A stretch of 64,000 nucleotides of DNA from Capsaspora owczarzaki ATCC 30864 (Eukaryota > Opisthokonta > Filasterea), in NCBI RefSeq assembly GCF_000151315.2, contig NW_011887299.1, forward strand, positions 407,939 through 471,938, read 5' to 3'. The notes beneath the pieces are model-generated. The model did not search any database and was not told the origin of the DNA. It saw nothing but the letters and a program-made list of their open reading frames with translations. Each line of letters opens with the position of its first letter. Position 1 is the first letter of the stretch. The position numbers and the translations under genes are program-made. Positions 62,083-64,000 of this stretch are shown piece after piece.

Positions 62083-64000
62083 ATGCTGTCGCATCAGAGT
62101 ATGACTCGGAGACAGCGCGAGTTGTATGATAAAGTCAAGAATGCGAGAGGAGACCTGAGGTTAGTAGCCGAAGCTAAAGCAACAGTGTGACTGCGCGCGT
62201 ATTGACTGTACTGCATGGAGGAAAGGTTGCCAGAGGAAGAGATTGGCGATGCTGGCGCGAAGGCGATTGCTGAGGCTCTCAAAGTGAACGCGACTGTGAC
62301 CACGCTTGAGTAAGGCATCTCGCTCAAACTGATGGATGCGAGCGAGTAATCCAGTGACAATACAGAGGCTTCGCTGATGTCGAGGACAGTCTGGGGAAGA
62401 ATCAGATTGGCGATGCAGGCGCGCGAACGATTGCTGAGACACTCAAAGTGAACACGACGCTGACTCAGCTCTTGTAAGGCATCTCGCTTGAACATGCATG
62501 TGAGTGGCTGATCCAACAGTCGGCATTGAGATGTATTATTGACGGAGAAAGGACAGCTTATATAGGAACCAGATACGGGAAGGTGGAATGAACGCGATTG
62601 CTGAAGCACTCAAGGTGAACACGTCGGTGACTGCGCTCGGGTAGGCAAAATCACGTTTGGTGATGCATGTGAATCAGTATTCTAGAGGTTCTACAGTCTT
62701 CGTTGACGTCTAGGACAGTCTGGGGATTAATCAGATTGGCGATGCTGGAGCGCAGGCGATTGCTGAAACACTCAAAGTGAACACGACAGTCACTCGGCTC
62801 TAGTAAAGCATCTCGCTTTGATGTGAGTGGCTGGTTTCAGCCCGGCATTGAGAGTGCTCACTGAAGGAGAGGATGGACAGCTTGGACCAGAATCAGATTG
62901 GCGAAGCTGGAGCGCAGGCGATTGCGGAAACACTCAAAGTCAACAAGACTCTGTCTGAGCTCTAGTAAGGCATCTCGCTTGAACGTGATGCATGTGAGTG
63001 GGTGACACATGACAGTAGAAGTGCTCACTGATGGAGGAGATGGACAGTCTTGGTGACAATCGGATTAGCGATGCTGGAGCAACGCCCATTGCTGAGGCAC
63101 TCAAAGTGAACACGACGTTGACTGCGCTCGAGTAAGGCATCTCACTTTGACTGATTCCAGCAGAGGGTAAGCAGAGTGCTCAATGAGAGATGGGACTTGG
63201 ACAGCCTGGGTAAGAATCAGATCGGCAATCTTGGCATGATGGCGATTGCTGAAGCACTCAAAGTGAACACGTCATTGACCGAGCACAAGTAAGTCATCTT
63301 ATTTTGACAGATGCTTGGATGATTTAACAGAGGGCATTCAAGAGCTCACCTATGAAAATGGACAGCCTGAACGTAAATCAGATTGGTGATGAAGGAGCGA
63401 AGGCGATTGCTGAAGCGCTCAAGGTGAACACATCGGTGAAGAAGCTCAAGTATGTTGCTCTGCTCGTTGCTCGTATTGAACTTTAAGTCAGAGTCGATCA
63501 GAACTTGCCTCTTGTCTCGTTGCTTACTTGTCGAGAAACAGTCTAGCTTTTAATTGCATTGGCAAGGTTGCGGCTCAGGCAATTCAGGACGCACGCCCTT
63601 TGACTGAACTGAAGTACGTGTTTCGAGCCCTTGATGCTCATTCAATGCTTCTCCAAGCAGTGGAGCGGCTTCGCTGACTGCTGATGCATCCTGCTGCTTG
63701 TTCGTCGCATAGACTCAACTACCAGATAAACCCACTTGCGTTTGCCTTACGTCCACGATTGGCAACTGCTGAAGACCTGCAGATCGTGTTCCGAATGCTG
63801 ACCAGCGGGTTGGAGCTGGAGAATCAGTCCGCATCTCTACCTGCACTACCAGCTGAGATTGCTGATCTCATCATGGACGAGGCATATTATTGGCAAGGCG
63901 TGGAGCGAGTGAATTGGATTGAAGGGACCGCCGATGGTGTTCTGAAAGTGACAGTGCCTCAGAGCATCAATGGGAATTCGATCCGCGTGAAAGTAATTCA
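62083..64000 (+). CDS. Ribonuclease-inhibitor-type LRR protein, tandem-exon gene (continues past window)
   Basis: Exon 1 (62083-62159) encodes MLSHQSMTRRQRELYDKVKN. Eight exons of exactly 84 bases follow: 62226-62309, 62390-62473, 62557-62640, 62719-62802, 62881-62964, 63048-63131, 63205-63288 and 63366-63449. Then come a diverged 72-base exon (63542-63613) and a longer one from 63713. Each 84-base exon is one 28-residue repeat, pattern LxxNQIGDAGAxAIAEALKV then NTxxTxL, as in NLRC3/ribonuclease-inhibitor LRRs. All introns cut after the second codon base. The last exon leaves the repeats (LPALPAEIADLIMDEAYYWQ, F-box-like at first glance) and is cut by the window end. Function unknown; a solenoid binding protein. 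Confidence 0.87.
62226..63541 (+). repeat. Tandem exon-intron cassettes, period about 160-165 bp
   Basis: Not only the 84-base exons but also the introns are alike. Most begin GTAAGGCATCTCGCTT or close to it, carry GATGCATGTGAGTGG-like words, and end near GGAGATGGACAG. Eight units are recognisable. Similarity of introns points to recent duplication or gene conversion of whole cassettes. Confidence 0.9.

Noticed and set aside
62226-63541. CRISPR-like spaced repeats
   Set aside because: The repeats are coding LRR exons with splice sites, and the spacers are homologous introns, not unique spacers.

Overview
This is nuclear DNA of a gene-dense, intron-rich unicellular eukaryote. A receptor tyrosine kinase, a mini-paxillin LIM protein, synaptojanin, an SLC37 exchanger, a C1orf43 (NICE-3) relative and a GABA-B-type seven-helix receptor occur together. 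Short intergenic gaps, GC-rich codon choice and long Ser/Ala/Asp homopolymers are also seen. I infer a unicellular holozoan, most like a filasterean such as Capsaspora; this rests on gene content, not on a database match. The window has 19 protein-coding genes, one tRNA, two 100-base assembly gaps (9622-9721 and 20799-20898) and many simple repeats. I see no recognisable transposon, viral fossil, CRISPR array or rRNA.

Layout. 1-10644 (all minus): 5' part of a P4-ATPase lipid flippase, a kinesin-6 (KIF23/KIF20-like) mitotic motor, and a DDX5/DBP2 DEAD-box helicase interrupted by a gap. 11089-16006 (plus): LSM8, a telobox-like Myb/SANT protein, and a small LD-motif/three-LIM protein. 16222-19752 (minus): a Sel1-repeat protein. 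20154-24764 (plus): synaptojanin, whose start codon sits directly after a (CT)n tract. 25222-27526 (minus): a RING E3 of the plant/amoeba-like type. 28878-29997 (plus): C1orf43 homologue. 30260-40938 (minus): two surface receptors, a receptor tyrosine kinase with a propeller-like ectodomain and a GABA-B-type seven-helix receptor with an adhesive ectodomain. 41881-42896 (plus): RABL3. 43131-50062 (minus): a metallophosphoesterase with a CaaX end, an armadillo protein with one repeat per exon, and RPA2. 50611-57548 (plus): a fusion of two cyclic-nucleotide-binding domains with an F-box and LRRs. 59329-61060 (plus): SLC37 sugar-phosphate exchanger. 61523-61593: tRNA-Gly(GCC). 62083-64000 (plus, continues): an LRR gene built from tandem exon-intron cassettes.

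Exon models were built by hand: GT/AG sites were chosen so that codon phase is kept and the peptide matches the family. Where every exon length agrees in phase I give high confidence. Unresolved ends are the kinesin 3' end, the synaptojanin second exon (possibly in the gap), the SLC37 first exon, and the helicase around its gap. Genes are not in operons; several pairs are divergent with short shared promoters (helicase/LSM8, Sel1/synaptojanin, RPA2/cNBD-F-box). The most unusual items are the GABA-B-type receptor with laminin-G/cadherin-like ectodomain, the cNBD-F-box-LRR fusion, and the two genes whose repeats map one-to-one onto symmetric exons.
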